From assembly GCF_022385335.1 (NCBI RefSeq), contig NZ_CP092431.1, forward strand, positions 4,588,001-4,652,000: a stretch of DNA of 64,000 bases, in the 5' to 3' direction. Each line of letters starts with the position of its first letter. Position 1 is the first letter of the stretch. The translations under genes were made by a program, and so were the position numbers. This stretch comes from Streptomyces deccanensis. GTDB lineage: Bacteria > Actinomycetota > Actinomycetes > Streptomycetales > Streptomycetaceae. This document shows, piece after piece, positions 42,768 through 52,745 of this stretch. The notes beneath the pieces are model-generated. The model worked only from the letters and a program-made list of their open reading frames with translations. It was not told the DNA's origin and did no database searches.

Positions 42768-44005
42768 CCACGTCGGTGGTGGTGACGGGCCTGGGCGTGG
42801 CGGCGCCCAACGGCCTGGGCACGCAGGACTACTGGGCGGCCACCCGGGGCGGCAAGTGCGGCATCGGCCGGATCACGCACTTCGACCCCGCGCAGTACCC
42901 GGCCCGGCTGGCCGGGCAGGTGCCGGGCTTCGTGGCGGAGGAGCACCTGCCCAGCAGGCTGCTCCCGCAGACCGACCGGATGACCCGGCTCGCCCTGGTC
43001 GCCGCCGACTGGGCGCTCGCCGACGCGGGCGTGCGGCCCGACGAGCTGCCCGAGTTCGCCATGGGCGTCATCACGGCGAGCTCCTCCGGCGGCTTCGAGT
43101 TCGGCCAGCGCGAGCTGGAGAAGCTGTGGAGCCAGGGCAGCCAGTACGTCAGCGCCTACCAGTCGTTCGCGTGGTTCTACGCCGTCAACAGCGGCCAGAT
43201 CTCCATCCGCAACGGCATGAAGGGCCCCTGCGGGGTGGTCGTCGGCGACCAGGCCGGTGGCCTCGACGCGGTGGCGCAGGCACGCCGGCAGATCCGCAAG
43301 GGCACGCGGCTGGTGGTGTCGGGCGCGGTCGATGCCTCGATCTGCCCCTGGGGCTGGGTCGCCCAGCTGACCAGCGGGCGGGTGAGCACCAGCAACGAGG
43401 TGACCCGCGCCTATGTGCCGTTCGACGCGGAGGCCCGCGGGCACGTGCCCGGTGAGGGCGGCGCGATCCTGGTCCTGGAGGACGCGGTGGCCGCGCGCGG
43501 CCGTGGCGCCGAGGTGTACGGGGAGATCTCCGGGTACGGGACCACCTTCGACCCGGCGCCGGGCCGGGGCCGCAAGCCGGGGCTGCGCAAGGCCATGGAG
43601 ATCGCCCTGGCGGACGCGGGGGCCGTGCCCGGCGACATCGACGTGGTCTTCGCCGACGCCGCCGCCGTACCCGAGCTGGACCGGGCCGAGGCGGAGGCCA
43701 TCACCGCGGTCTTCGGCCCCCGGGGGGTGCCGGTCACCGCGCCCAAGACGATGACCGGCCGGCTGTACTCCGGTGGTGCCCCGCTGGATCTCGCGGCCGC
43801 GTTCCTCGCCATCCGGGAGGGACTCATCCCGCCCACCGTGCACGTGCAACAGGCGGAGGAGTACGCGCTCGACCTGGTGACGGCCCAGCCGCGCACCACC
43901 GAGGTGCGCACCGCCCTCGTCCTGGCCCGCGGCCACGGCGGCTTCAACTCCGCCATGGTCGTGCGGGCCGCCGACCAGACGACGGCCACCGACCGCGAAC
44001 GTTGA
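42764..44005 (+). CDS. Ketosynthase beta / chain length factor (CLF)
   Basis: 413 residues. It is a KS paralogue in which the active-site Cys is replaced by Q163 ([11 protein letters not shown]), the residue used for decarboxylative priming. It heterodimerises with KS-alpha and sets chain length. Its ATG overlaps the KS-alpha stop. Most clusters have the ACP gene directly behind. Here a 284-base non-coding gap follows. Confidence 0.96.
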   Translation: MTTSVVVTGLGVAAPNGLGTQDYWAATRGGKCGIGRITHFDPAQYPARLAGQVPGFVAEEHLPSRLLPQTDRMTRLALVAADWALADAGVRPDELPEFAMGVITASSSGGFEFGQRELEKLWSQGSQYVSAYQSFAWFYAVNSGQISIRNGMKGPCGVVVGDQAGGLDAVAQARRQIRKGTRLVVSGAVDASICPWGWVAQLTSGRVSTSNEVTRAYVPFDAEARGHVPGEGGAILVLEDAVAARGRGAEVYGEISGYGTTFDPAPGRGRKPGLRKAMEIALADAGAVPGDIDVVFADAAAVPELDRAEAEAITAVFGPRGVPVTAPKTMTGRLYSGGAPLDLAAAFLAIREGLIPPTVHVQQAEEYALDLVTAQPRTTEVRTALVLARGHGGFNSAMVVRAADQTTATDRER

Positions 44006-44289
44006 CTGGCGGTGGCCGCCGACCGCCGATGAGATCTCGGCGGCTCACCAGATGGCTGCCGCCGACCTGGCGGTGGCACCGGTCGGACGCAGACCACCGA
44101 CCATCCGTCGAGCGCCGACGAGGATGCCGGCGGCCGACCAGACCGGTTCCCGCCGACCTGGGCATCGGCCGCCGGCCGGGCGCGGGTGGCCGATCAGGCG
44201 CCGACCGTCGCCCCGGCCGCCGGGGGCGGGCCCCGCGACCCGACCCGACACCGATCACGCACCGCGATCACGATCACGAAGGAGTCCGC
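44006..44289. other. Spacer between KS-beta and ACP genes, with GCCGACC repeats
   Basis: A 284-base gap without an open frame of its own. The motif GCCGACC or CACCGACC recurs at least six times, and a longer unit CTGGCGGTGGC occurs twice (44007 and 44079). The ACP ribosome-binding site AAGGAG is at its right end. It may hold a secondary promoter or RNA structure. Confidence 0.5.
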
Positions 44290-44556
44290 ATGTCCGACAA
44301 GAGCTTCACCCTCGACGACCTCAGGAGGATCCTCCTGGAGGGCGCCGGTGCCGGCGACGGCGTCGACCTGAACGGCGACATCCTCGACAAGGAGTTCGAG
44401 GAGCTCGGCTACGAATCGCTGGCGCTGCTGGAGACCGGCGGCCGCATCGAGCGCGAGTACGGCATCACCCTCGACGACTCGGTGCTCACCGACGCCGTCA
44501 CCCCGCGCGCCCTCATCGAGGCGGTCAACGCGCACCTGTCCGCCGTAGCCGCCTGA
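44290..44556 (+). CDS. Type II polyketide acyl carrier protein
   Basis: 88 residues behind AAGGAG. The phosphopantetheine Ser is S43 in ELGYESLALLE. The usual LGYDSLAL has Glu for Asp. The acidic helix II is typical. It carries the growing chain and needs a phosphopantetheinyl transferase from elsewhere, as none is in the window. Confidence 0.95.
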   Translation: MSDKSFTLDDLRRILLEGAGAGDGVDLNGDILDKEFEELGYESLALLETGGRIEREYGITLDDSVLTDAVTPRALIEAVNAHLSAVAA

Positions 44557-44624
44557 GCACCGTGCGCGCCGACGGGCGGGCCGCCCCCACCTCACCAGCC
44601 TCTACGCCATCAGGAGAAGAAACC

Positions 44625-45410
44625 ATGCCGCAGCAGGACGTGCGGGTCGCCCTCGTCACCGGAGCCACCAGCGGAATCGGTCTGGCCGTGGCCCGGCAGC
44701 TGGGCCGCAACGGCCACCGGGTGTTCATCGGGGCGCGTACCGCCGAGAACGTGGCCTCCACCGTCAAGGAGTTGCGCGAGGAGGGCCTCGACGTGGACGG
44801 CAGCGCCGTCGACGTGCGGTCCGGGGAGAGCATCGCCGCGTTCGTGGCCGCCGCGGTGGAGCGGTCCGGCACGATCGACGTGCTGGTCAACAACGCGGGC
44901 CGCAGCGGCGGCGGGGTGACGGCCGACCTCGCCGACGAGCTGTGGGACGACGTTATCGACACCAACCTCAACAGCGTCTTCCGGATGACCCGCGAGGTGC
45001 TCAACACCGGCGGCATGCGGGCCAAGGACCGCGGCCGGATCATCAACATCGCCTCCACCGCGGGCAAGCAGGGCGTGGTGCTGGGGGCGCCCTACTCGGC
45101 GTCGAAGCACGGCGTGGTCGGCTTCACCAAGGCCCTCGGCAACGAACTCGCGCCGACCGGGATCACCGTCAACGCCGTCTGCCCGGGCTACGTCGAGACG
45201 CCGATGGCACAGCGCGTGCGTCAGGGGTACGCCGCCGCCTACGACACCAGTGAGGACGCCATCCTCGAAAAGTTCCAGGCCAAAATCCCGCTCGGCCGCT
45301 ACTCCACGCCCGACGAGGTCGCCGGCCTGGTCGGCTACCTGGCCTCCGACACAGCCGCCTCCATCACCTCGCAGGCCCTGAACGTCTGCGGCGGCCTCGG
45401 CAACTTCTGA
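44625..45410 (+). CDS. ActIII-type polyketide C-9 ketoreductase
   Basis: 261 residues, the length of ActIII, behind AGGAGA. It is an SDR with TGATSGIG for NADPH, catalytic S144, Y157 and K161 at the same positions as ActIII, and a short C terminus, VCGGLGNF. It reduces the C-9 carbonyl of the chain and sets the first ring folding. It is followed by the aromatase with a 19-base gap. Confidence 0.96.
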   Translation: MPQQDVRVALVTGATSGIGLAVARQLGRNGHRVFIGARTAENVASTVKELREEGLDVDGSAVDVRSGESIAAFVAAAVERSGTIDVLVNNAGRSGGGVTADLADELWDDVIDTNLNSVFRMTREVLNTGGMRAKDRGRIINIASTAGKQGVVLGAPYSASKHGVVGFTKALGNELAPTGITVNAVCPGYVETPMAQRVRQGYAAAYDTSEDAILEKFQAKIPLGRYSTPDEVAGLVGYLASDTAASITSQALNVCGGLGNF

Positions 45411-45429
45411 CCTCCGGAGGAGAATTTAC

Positions 45430-46368
45430 ATGACGACCCGTCAGGTCGAGCACGAGATCACCGTCGCGGCACCGGCCGCCACCGTCTACGAGCTGATCGC
45501 CGAGGTCGAGAACTGGCCGCGGATCTTCCCGCCCACCATCTACGTCGACCACGTCGAGCGCGGCGCCGGAGAGGAGCGCATCCGGATCTGGGCCACCGCC
45601 AACGGCGAGGCCAAGAACTGGACCTCACGCCGCACCCTCGACCCGGCGGAGCTGCGGATCACCTTCCGGCAGGAGGTCTCCGCGCCGCCGGTCGCCGCCA
45701 TGGGGGGCACCTGGATCATCGAGCCGCTGTCCGAGACGGAGGCGAGGATCCGGCTGCTGCACGACTACCGGGCGGTCGACGACGATCCCGAGGGACTGAA
45801 CTGGATCGACGAGGCCGTCGACCGCAACTCCCGCGCGGAGCTCGCCGCACTGAAGACCAACGTCGAACTGGCCCGCGTCTCCGAGGAGCTGACGTTCTCC
45901 TTCGAGGACGGCGTGCGGATCGAAGGGCGCGCCAAGGACGTCTACGACTTCATCGACCAGGCCGGCCTGTGGGCCGAGCGGCTGCCGCACGTGGCGAAGG
46001 TGCGGCTGACCGAGGACACACCCGGTCTGCAGACCCTGGAGATGGACACGCGGGCCAAAGACGGCTCGGTGCACACCACCAAGTCGTACCGCGTGACCTT
46101 CCCGCACCGCAGGATCGCCTACAAGCAGGTCACGCTGCCCGCCCTGATGACGCTGCACACCGGCTACTGGACGTTCGACGAGGGCGACGACGGCGTTACC
46201 ACCGCGACCTCGCAGCACACGGTCGTGCTGAACGAGAGCAACATCGCGCGCGTCCTGGGCGCGGACGCGACGGTGGCGGACGCCCGCGCTTACGTGCAGG
46301 GTGCGCTGAGCACCAACAGCCGCGCCACCCTGGGCCGCGCCAAGGACTACGCGGAGAGCCGGCGCTGA
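45430..46368 (+). CDS. Didomain aromatase/cyclase
   Basis: 312 residues behind GGAGGAG. It contains two START/SRPBCC-fold domains (about 5-145, EHEITVAAPAATVYELIAEV; about 155-305, EDGVRIEGRAKDVYDFIDQ). Such tandem enzymes follow C-9-reduced chains in actinorhodin and angucycline clusters and aromatise the first ring. Each half has a VxxLIAEVExW-like pocket sequence. Confidence 0.95.
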   Translation: MTTRQVEHEITVAAPAATVYELIAEVENWPRIFPPTIYVDHVERGAGEERIRIWATANGEAKNWTSRRTLDPAELRITFRQEVSAPPVAAMGGTWIIEPLSETEARIRLLHDYRAVDDDPEGLNWIDEAVDRNSRAELAALKTNVELARVSEELTFSFEDGVRIEGRAKDVYDFIDQAGLWAERLPHVAKVRLTEDTPGLQTLEMDTRAKDGSVHTTKSYRVTFPHRRIAYKQVTLPALMTLHTGYWTFDEGDDGVTTATSQHTVVLNESNIARVLGADATVADARAYVQGALSTNSRATLGRAKDYAESRR

Positions 46369-46370
46369 TC

Positions 46371-47858
46371 ATGGCCATCCGCCGAATGGACACCGAGGTC
46401 GCCGTCGTGGGGGCGGGGCCGGTCGGGCTGATGCTCGCTGGTGAACTGCGCCTGGGCGGCGCCAAGGTGGTCGTACTGGAGAAGCGGCAGGCCCCGACGA
46501 CGGAGTCCCGGGCCTCCACGCTGCACGCCCGCACCATGGAGATCCTCGACAGCCGGGGCCTGCTCACCGTCCTCGGCACCCCGCCCGGCGAACCGCGCGG
46601 GCACTTCGGCGGCATCCCGCTCGACCTGACGCTGCCCAGTCCCTGGGCGGGACAGTGGAAGGTGCCGCAGACCGAGACCGAACGGCTGCTGCAGGACTGG
46701 GCCCGGGACCTGGGGGCCACGATCGCGCGGCGCCACGAACTGCGCGCCCTGCGGGCCTCGGAGGAGAGCTTGGAGGCGGTCGCCGCCGGTCCGGACGGGC
46801 CCGTCCGGGTGCGCTGCCGCTACCTGGTGGCGTGCGACGGCGAGGAGTCGGCCGTACGGCGTCTGCTCGGCGTGGGCTTCCCCGGCCAGGACGCGCAGCG
46901 CGAGCTGCTGCGCGCCGACATCGCCGGCCTCGACATCCCGAACCGGCGTTTCCAGCGCCTGGAGCAGGGCCTCGCCATCGCCGCCCGGCGCGGTGACGGC
47001 GTGACCCGCGTGATGGTGCACGCCCTCGGCACGTACGCCCGGCGCCGCACCGGTGAGCCCGGGTTCGGCGAGGTCGTGGAGGCGTGGAAGCGGGTCACCG
47101 GGGAGGACATCGGCCACGGCACCCCGCTGTGGGTCAACTCCTTCGGAGACGCAAACCGGCAGCTCACCCGCTACCGGCACGGCCGCGTCCTGTTCGCCGG
47201 GGACGCGGCGCACCGCCAGATGCCCATCGGCGGACAGGCCCTCAACCTCGGCCTCCAGGACGCCGTCAACCTCGGCTGGAAGCTGGCCGCCACCGTGCGC
47301 GGCCACGCTCCCGAGGCCCTGCTCGACACCTACCACGACGAGCGGCACGCGGTGGGCCGCCGGGTGCTCGCCAACATCCGCGCCCAGGCGCTGCTGCTGC
47401 TCGGCGGCCCGGAGGCGGAGGCGCCGCGCGCGCTGCTGGCGGAACTCATCGCCGCCGAGGACGTCCGTACCCACCTGGCCGGCATGATCTCCGGCCTCGA
47501 CATCCGCTACGACGTCGGCGGCACCGCCCACCCGCTGCTCGGCGCCCGCCTGCCGCACGCCACCCTCACGGTGGCCGGACGGCCCTGCGGCACGGCACAG
47601 GCGGCACGCCCCGGACGCGGCCTGCTGCTGGACCTCACCGGGTCCCGGGCCGGCGAGTCCGCCGCCCCGTGGGCGGACCGGGTCGACGCGGTGCGGGCCG
47701 GGCCCGTGCGCCAGGGGCCCCTGCGGGGTGTCGGCGTCGCCCTGGTGCGCCCGGACGGCCACGTCGTGTGGGCCGACTCCACCGAGACAGAGCTACTGGG
47801 CGCGCTGCGGCGCTGGTTCGGCGCGTCGGCCCCGCAGGCAGAGAGGCAGGGACAGTGA
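46371..47858 (+). CDS. FAD-dependent aromatic monooxygenase, first copy
   Basis: 495 residues. FAD-binding [17 protein letters not shown] at the N terminus, GD motif LFAGDAAHRQMPIGGQALNL and a C-terminal thioredoxin-like domain place it in the PgaE/JadF polyketide hydroxylase group. It differs from the second copy in having SRASTLHART where PgaE has [10 protein letters not shown]. Its position after the aromatase matches jadF, an oxygenase involved in B-ring oxidation in jadomycin, so a similar role is likely but unproven. GTGA overlap with the nucleotidyltransferase gene. Confidence 0.92.
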   Translation: MAIRRMDTEVAVVGAGPVGLMLAGELRLGGAKVVVLEKRQAPTTESRASTLHARTMEILDSRGLLTVLGTPPGEPRGHFGGIPLDLTLPSPWAGQWKVPQTETERLLQDWARDLGATIARRHELRALRASEESLEAVAAGPDGPVRVRCRYLVACDGEESAVRRLLGVGFPGQDAQRELLRADIAGLDIPNRRFQRLEQGLAIAARRGDGVTRVMVHALGTYARRRTGEPGFGEVVEAWKRVTGEDIGHGTPLWVNSFGDANRQLTRYRHGRVLFAGDAAHRQMPIGGQALNLGLQDAVNLGWKLAATVRGHAPEALLDTYHDERHAVGRRVLANIRAQALLLLGGPEAEAPRALLAELIAAEDVRTHLAGMISGLDIRYDVGGTAHPLLGARLPHATLTVAGRPCGTAQAARPGRGLLLDLTGSRAGESAAPWADRVDAVRAGPVRQGPLRGVGVALVRPDGHVVWADSTETELLGALRRWFGASAPQAERQGQ

Positions 47859-48724
47859 AGGGCATCATCCTGGCCGGCGGCCACGGCACCCGGCTGCACC
47901 CGATCACGCTGGCCACGTCCAAACAACTGCTGCCCGTCTACGACAAGCCGATGATCTACTACCCCCTGTCCGTGCTGATGCTGGCGGGGATCAGGGACAT
48001 CCTGATCATCACCTCCCCGGACGACGTCGGCGACTTCCAGCGGCTGCTCGGCACCGGCACGGAGCTCGGGCTGCGCCTCACCTACGCGGAGCAGGACAAG
48101 CCGAGGGGCCTGGCGGACGCGTTCCTCATCGGCGCCGAGCACATCGGCGACGACCAGGTGGCACTGGTCCTGGGCGACAACATCTTCCACGGGCCGGGAT
48201 TCGGCCGCGTCCTGCAGAAGTACGCGCGGGACGTCGACGGCTGCGTCCTGTTCGGCTACCCGGTGAGCGACCCGCAGCGCTACGGCGTCGGCGAGGTCGA
48301 CGGACAGGGCCGGCTGGTCTCCCTCGAGGAGAAACCGGCGCGGCCGCGCTCCAACCTGGCCATCACCGGCCTGTACTTCTACGACAACGACGTGGTGGAG
48401 ATCGCCCGGGCGTTGGAGCCCTCCGACCGGGGCGAGCTGGAGGTCACCGACATCAACAAGGTGTACCTGGAGCGGGGCAGGGCCGAACTCGTCCCGCTGG
48501 GGCGCGGCTTCGCCTGGCTCGACACCGGCACGCACGACGCGCTCACCGAGGCCAGCCTGTACGTGCAGCTCCTGGAGCACCGCCAGGGCATCCGGGTCGC
48601 CTGCCTGGAGGAGATCGCGCTGCGCATGGGGTTCATCGACCGCGACGCCTGCCACGCCCTGGGCCGCAGGCAGTCCAAGTCGTCGTACGGCCAGTACGTC
48701 ATGGACATCGCGGCCGCCGGCTGA
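47855..48724 (+). CDS. Glucose-1-phosphate thymidylyltransferase
   Basis: 289 residues from a GTG overlapping the oxygenase stop. It makes dTDP-glucose. Key blocks are ILAGGHGTRLHPIT, KQLLPVYDKPMIYYPL, LVLGDNIFHG and LDTGTHDALTEAS, matching the RmlA short form. It is the first step of the cluster's deoxysugar route. Confidence 0.96.
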   Translation: MKGIILAGGHGTRLHPITLATSKQLLPVYDKPMIYYPLSVLMLAGIRDILIITSPDDVGDFQRLLGTGTELGLRLTYAEQDKPRGLADAFLIGAEHIGDDQVALVLGDNIFHGPGFGRVLQKYARDVDGCVLFGYPVSDPQRYGVGEVDGQGRLVSLEEKPARPRSNLAITGLYFYDNDVVEIARALEPSDRGELEVTDINKVYLERGRAELVPLGRGFAWLDTGTHDALTEASLYVQLLEHRQGIRVACLEEIALRMGFIDRDACHALGRRQSKSSYGQYVMDIAAAG

Positions 48725-48764
48725 GCGGCGGCCCCACCCGACCACTCCCACTGGAGGACGAGGC

Positions 48765-49757
48765 ATGAGAATCCTGGTCACCGGCGGTGCCGGCTTCATC
48801 GGCTCGCACTACGTGCGCTCGCTGCTCGCGGGGGAGTACGGTCCGCGCGGCACCAGCGACGTCACCGTGCTCGACCTGCTGACCTACGCCGGCAACCGCG
48901 ACAACCTGCCCGCGGCGCACCCGCGGCTCACCTTCGTACGCGGGGACGTGAGTGATCTGGCGCTGCTGCTGGAGCTGTTGCCGGGCCACGACGCGGTGGT
49001 GCACTTCGCGGCAGAGTCGCACGTGGACCGATCACTGGACGCGGCGGCGGACTTCGTCCGCACCAACGTGCTGGGCACCCAGACCGTGCTGGAGGCGGCC
49101 CTGCGCACCGGGGTGTCTCGGGTCGTGCATGTCTCCACCGACGAGGTGTACGGCTCGATCGACACCGGCTCCTGGACGGAGGCGTCCCCGCTGCTGCCCA
49201 ACTCCCCCTACGCGGCGTCCAAGGCGTCCGCCGACCTCGTGGCCCGCTCCTACTGGCGCACCCACGGGCTGGACGTCTCCATCACCCGCTGCTCCAACAA
49301 CTACGGGCCGTACCAGCACCCCGAGAAGCTCATCCCGCGGTTCGTCACCAACCTGCTCGAAGGCCTTCCCGTGCCGGTCTACGGCGACGGCCGCAACGTA
49401 CGCGAGTGGCTGCACGTCGACGACCACTGCCGCGCGATCCAGCTGGTGCTCGAACGCGGCCGGGCGGGCGGCGTCTACAACATCGGGCGCGGCAACGAAC
49501 TGGAGAACCTGACGCTGACCGAGCGCATCCTGCATCTGGCCGGCGCCGACCGGTCCATGATCCGTTACGTCGCCGACCGCAAGGGCCACGACCTGCGCTA
49601 CTCCCTCGACGACACCCGCATCCGCAACGAACTGGACTACGCGCCCCGCATCGCCTTCGACGAGGGACTCGCCAGGACCGTCGCCTGGTACCGCGACAAC
49701 CCCCAGTGGTGGAAGCCGCTGAAACACCCCGGGACACGACCGACCCCGGCCGCGTAG
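48765..49757 (+). CDS. dTDP-glucose 4,6-dehydratase
   Basis: 330 residues behind GGAGG. It is an SDR with TGGAGFIGSHYV for NAD, STDEVYGS, and YAASKASAD (catalytic Tyr/Lys), with the DE pair of RmlB. It gives dTDP-4-keto-6-deoxyglucose. A 177-base gap with no gene follows before the second oxygenase. Confidence 0.96.
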   Translation: MRILVTGGAGFIGSHYVRSLLAGEYGPRGTSDVTVLDLLTYAGNRDNLPAAHPRLTFVRGDVSDLALLLELLPGHDAVVHFAAESHVDRSLDAAADFVRTNVLGTQTVLEAALRTGVSRVVHVSTDEVYGSIDTGSWTEASPLLPNSPYAASKASADLVARSYWRTHGLDVSITRCSNNYGPYQHPEKLIPRFVTNLLEGLPVPVYGDGRNVREWLHVDDHCRAIQLVLERGRAGGVYNIGRGNELENLTLTERILHLAGADRSMIRYVADRKGHDLRYSLDDTRIRNELDYAPRIAFDEGLARTVAWYRDNPQWWKPLKHPGTRPTPAA

Positions 49758-49934
49758 CGCGCTCGACGACAGACGCGGGTCCCTGCGGGGCGGTGCGCGG
49801 GGCCTCCGCGGGGAGCGCGCGGTTCTCGTACGGGTCATCCGACGCGAGGCGGAGCTCGCAGGGGTCGAGGGACCCGGCGGGACGGCTCGGTGCGGTCCTG
49901 ACATTCACGCTGTACAGACGAGAGGACGACAGGC

Positions 49935-51413
49935 ATGGAGACGGAGACGTTCGACGCGGACGTCGTGGTGGTGGGCGCCGGGCCGACCGGGCTGATGCTC
50001 GCCGGGGAGTTGCGGCTCGGCGGCGTGCGGGTGGTCGTGGCCGAGCGGCTCGCCGAGCCCACCGGGCAGTCGCGCGGACTGGGCTTCACCGCCCGGACCA
50101 TGGAGGTGTTCGACGAGCGGGGCCTGCTGCCGCGCTTCGGCCACCCGGAGACCAGCCCGATGGGCCACTTCGGCGGCATCCAGTTCGACTACACGGTCCT
50201 GGAGGGTGCCCACTTCGGGGCGCGCGGCATACCCCAGTCGCAGACCGAGGCCGTGCTGGAGGAGTGGGCGGTGGGCCTCGGGGCGGAGGTGCGGCGCGGG
50301 TGGGAGTTCCTGGAACTGGCCCAGGACGAGGACGGCGTGACGGTCACCGCCGCCACACCGGAGGGCGAACGGCGGCTCCGGGCGCGCTACCTGGTCGGAT
50401 GCGACGGCGGCCACAGCCCCGTCCGCAAGGCTGCCGGTTTTGACTTCCCCGGCACGGACGCGACCCGCGGGATGTACCTCGCCGACGTCGTCGGCTGTGA
50501 CCTGAAACCGCGGTTCCTGGGCGAGCGGCTGCCCGGCGGCATGGTGATGGCGGCCCCGCTCGCGGAGGGCGTGGACCGCATCATCGTGTGCGAGCACGGC
50601 ACGCCACCGCCCGACCGCAGCGAGACGCCGGAGTTCGCCGAGGTCGCCGACGCCTGGCAGCGCCTGACCGGGGAGGACATCAGCGGCGGCGGAGCGGAGT
50701 GGGTCAGCTCCTTCACAGACGCCACCCGCCAGGTCACCGAGTACCGCAGGGGACGCGTGCTGCTCGCCGGTGACGCCGCCCACATCCACCTGCCGGCCGG
50801 CGGACAGGGCCTGAGCACCGGGGTGCAGGACGCGGCCAACCTGGGCTGGAAGCTGGCCGCCGTGGTGCGCGGCTGGGCCCCGGCGGGTCTGCTGGACACC
50901 TATCACGACGAGCGCCATCCGGTCGGCGCGCGGCTGCTGCTGAACACCAGGACCCAGGGCACGGTGTTCCTCGGCGGCCCCGAGGCGGACCCGCTGCGCG
51001 CCCTGTTCACCGAGCTCATCGCCTACGACGACGTCAAGCGGCACCTCGCGGGCGCCGTCAGCCACATCGACATCCGCTACGAGGTCGGTGAGGGCGGTCA
51101 CCCGCTGCTCGGCCGCCGGATCGGCCATCACGCGCTGCGCACCGCCACGGGGGCGACCAGCACGACCGAACTGCTGCACGGCGCCCAGGGCGTACTGCTG
51201 GACCTGGCCGACGACCCTGCCCTGCGACAGGCGGGCGCGGGCCGGAAGGACCGGGTCGTGACCGTGACCGCCACGCCGGAGAGCGGGGACCCCTTCGCCG
51301 GAGCCGACGCCGTCCTGGTGCGGCCCGACGGGTACGTCGCCTGGACCTCGCGGGACGCCGGCCCGGCCGAGGACGCGCTGCACCGCTGGTTCGGCGCGCC
51401 CGAACGCGGCTGA
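49935..51413 (+). CDS. FAD-dependent aromatic monooxygenase, PgaE/UrdE-like
   Basis: 492 residues. [53 protein letters not shown] and [17 protein letters not shown] match PgaE/UrdE/JadH-type angucyclinone 12-hydroxylases closely. It likely hydroxylates the angucyclinone at C-12 or 12b with FAD, NADPH and oxygen. The RBS GAGAGGA precedes the ATG. Confidence 0.94.
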   Translation: METETFDADVVVVGAGPTGLMLAGELRLGGVRVVVAERLAEPTGQSRGLGFTARTMEVFDERGLLPRFGHPETSPMGHFGGIQFDYTVLEGAHFGARGIPQSQTEAVLEEWAVGLGAEVRRGWEFLELAQDEDGVTVTAATPEGERRLRARYLVGCDGGHSPVRKAAGFDFPGTDATRGMYLADVVGCDLKPRFLGERLPGGMVMAAPLAEGVDRIIVCEHGTPPPDRSETPEFAEVADAWQRLTGEDISGGGAEWVSSFTDATRQVTEYRRGRVLLAGDAAHIHLPAGGQGLSTGVQDAANLGWKLAAVVRGWAPAGLLDTYHDERHPVGARLLLNTRTQGTVFLGGPEADPLRALFTELIAYDDVKRHLAGAVSHIDIRYEVGEGGHPLLGRRIGHHALRTATGATSTTELLHGAQGVLLDLADDPALRQAGAGRKDRVVTVTATPESGDPFAGADAVLVRPDGYVAWTSRDAGPAEDALHRWFGAPERG

Positions 51414-51462
51414 CGGCCCCACCGTCCCCGGAACCCCGCCGGCCTCACCCGAAGGAACCGCC

Positions 51463-52621
51463 ATGGCAACACGCCTGTTCACCTCCGAGTCCGTGACCGA
51501 GGGGCACCCCGACAAGATCGCCGACCAGGTCAGCGACACGATCCTCGACGCCCTGCTGCGCGAGGACCCGGCCTCGCGTCGCCGTGGAGACGCTGATCAC
51601 CACCGGGCTGGTGCACGTGGCCGGCGAGGTCACCACACGGGCCTACGCGCCGCCCAGTTGGTGCGGGAGAAGATCCTCGGCATCGGCTACGACTCCTCGA
51701 AGAAGGGTTTAGACGGCTCCTCCTGCGGTGTGTCGGTGTCGATCGGCGCCCAGTCCCCGGACATCGCCCAGGGCGTCGATACTGGGGGGCGCCGGGGACC
51801 AGGGGCTGTTGTTCGGATTCGCGTGTGACGAGACGCCCGAGTTGATGCCCCTGCCCATCCACCTGGCGCACCGGCTCGCCCGGCGCCTGACCGAGGTGCG
51901 CGCCGACGGCACGGTTCCCTACCTGCGCCCGGACGGCATGACACAGGTGACCGTCGAGTACGCCGGGGCCCGGCCGGTGCGGCTGGACACGGTGGTGGTG
52001 TCCTCGCAGCACGCGGCGAACGTCAGCCCGGACGGCCTGCTGGCCCCCGACATCCGGGAGCACGTCGTCGAGCCCGTGCTGGCCCAACTGGCCGAGGAGG
52101 GCGTGAAGCTGGAGACCGAGGAGCACCGTCTGCTGGTCAACCCCACCGGGCGCTTCGAGATCGGCGGCCCGATGAGCGACGCGGGCCTGACGGGCCGCAA
52201 AATCATTATCGACACCTACGGCGGCATGGCACGGCACGGCGGTGGCGCCTTCTCCGGCAAGGACCCGTCAAAGGTGGACCGCTCGGCGGCGTACGCGATG
52301 CGCTGGGTCGCCAAGCACGTCGCCGCCGCCGGGCCGGCTTCCCGCTGCGAGGGGCAGGTGGCGTACGCGATCGGCAGGGCGGAGCCGGTCGGGCTGTTCG
52401 TCGAGACCTTCGGTACGGAGACGGTGCCGGTGGACCGGATCCAGACAGCCGTGACCGAGGTCTTCGACCTGCGCCCGGCGGCCCTCATACGTGACCTCGA
52501 CCTGCTCCAGCCGATCTACGCCCGGACTGCGGCGTACGGCCACTTCGACCGTGAGCTTCCCGAGTTCACCTGGGAGCGCACGGACCGCGTGGAGCCGCTG
52601 CGCAGGGCCGCCGCCGCCTGA
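51463..52621 (+). pseudogene. metK: Broken S-adenosylmethionine synthetase gene
   Basis: The start [20 protein letters not shown] and the C terminus WERTDRV are clearly MetK. The reading frame shifts after DPASR (near 51580), returns at [17 protein letters not shown] (about 51660), then shifts again with loss of about 17 codons after AQGVD (near 51782). The second half runs on as one frame to 52621 and keeps [15 protein letters not shown]. If the sequence is right, no full-length enzyme is made. Otherwise there are assembly errors. GAAGGAA precedes the ATG, and an intact housekeeping metK is expected elsewhere. Confidence 0.85.
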
Positions 52622-52745
52622 CCGCGGCCCGAACCGCCTCTTGCCCCCCCCGTGCCCCGTACGGACCCGTGCGGGGCACCGGCATGTGCATCTCTCAGCC
52701 TCCGCCCTCAGCCAGCCGACCGCCGTATCCGAAAGGGGACCGCAC

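Noticed and set aside
51728..52621. Independent gene for the second half of metK
   Set aside because: It starts inside the MetK fold and lacks the ATP-binding N terminus, so it is part of the broken gene.
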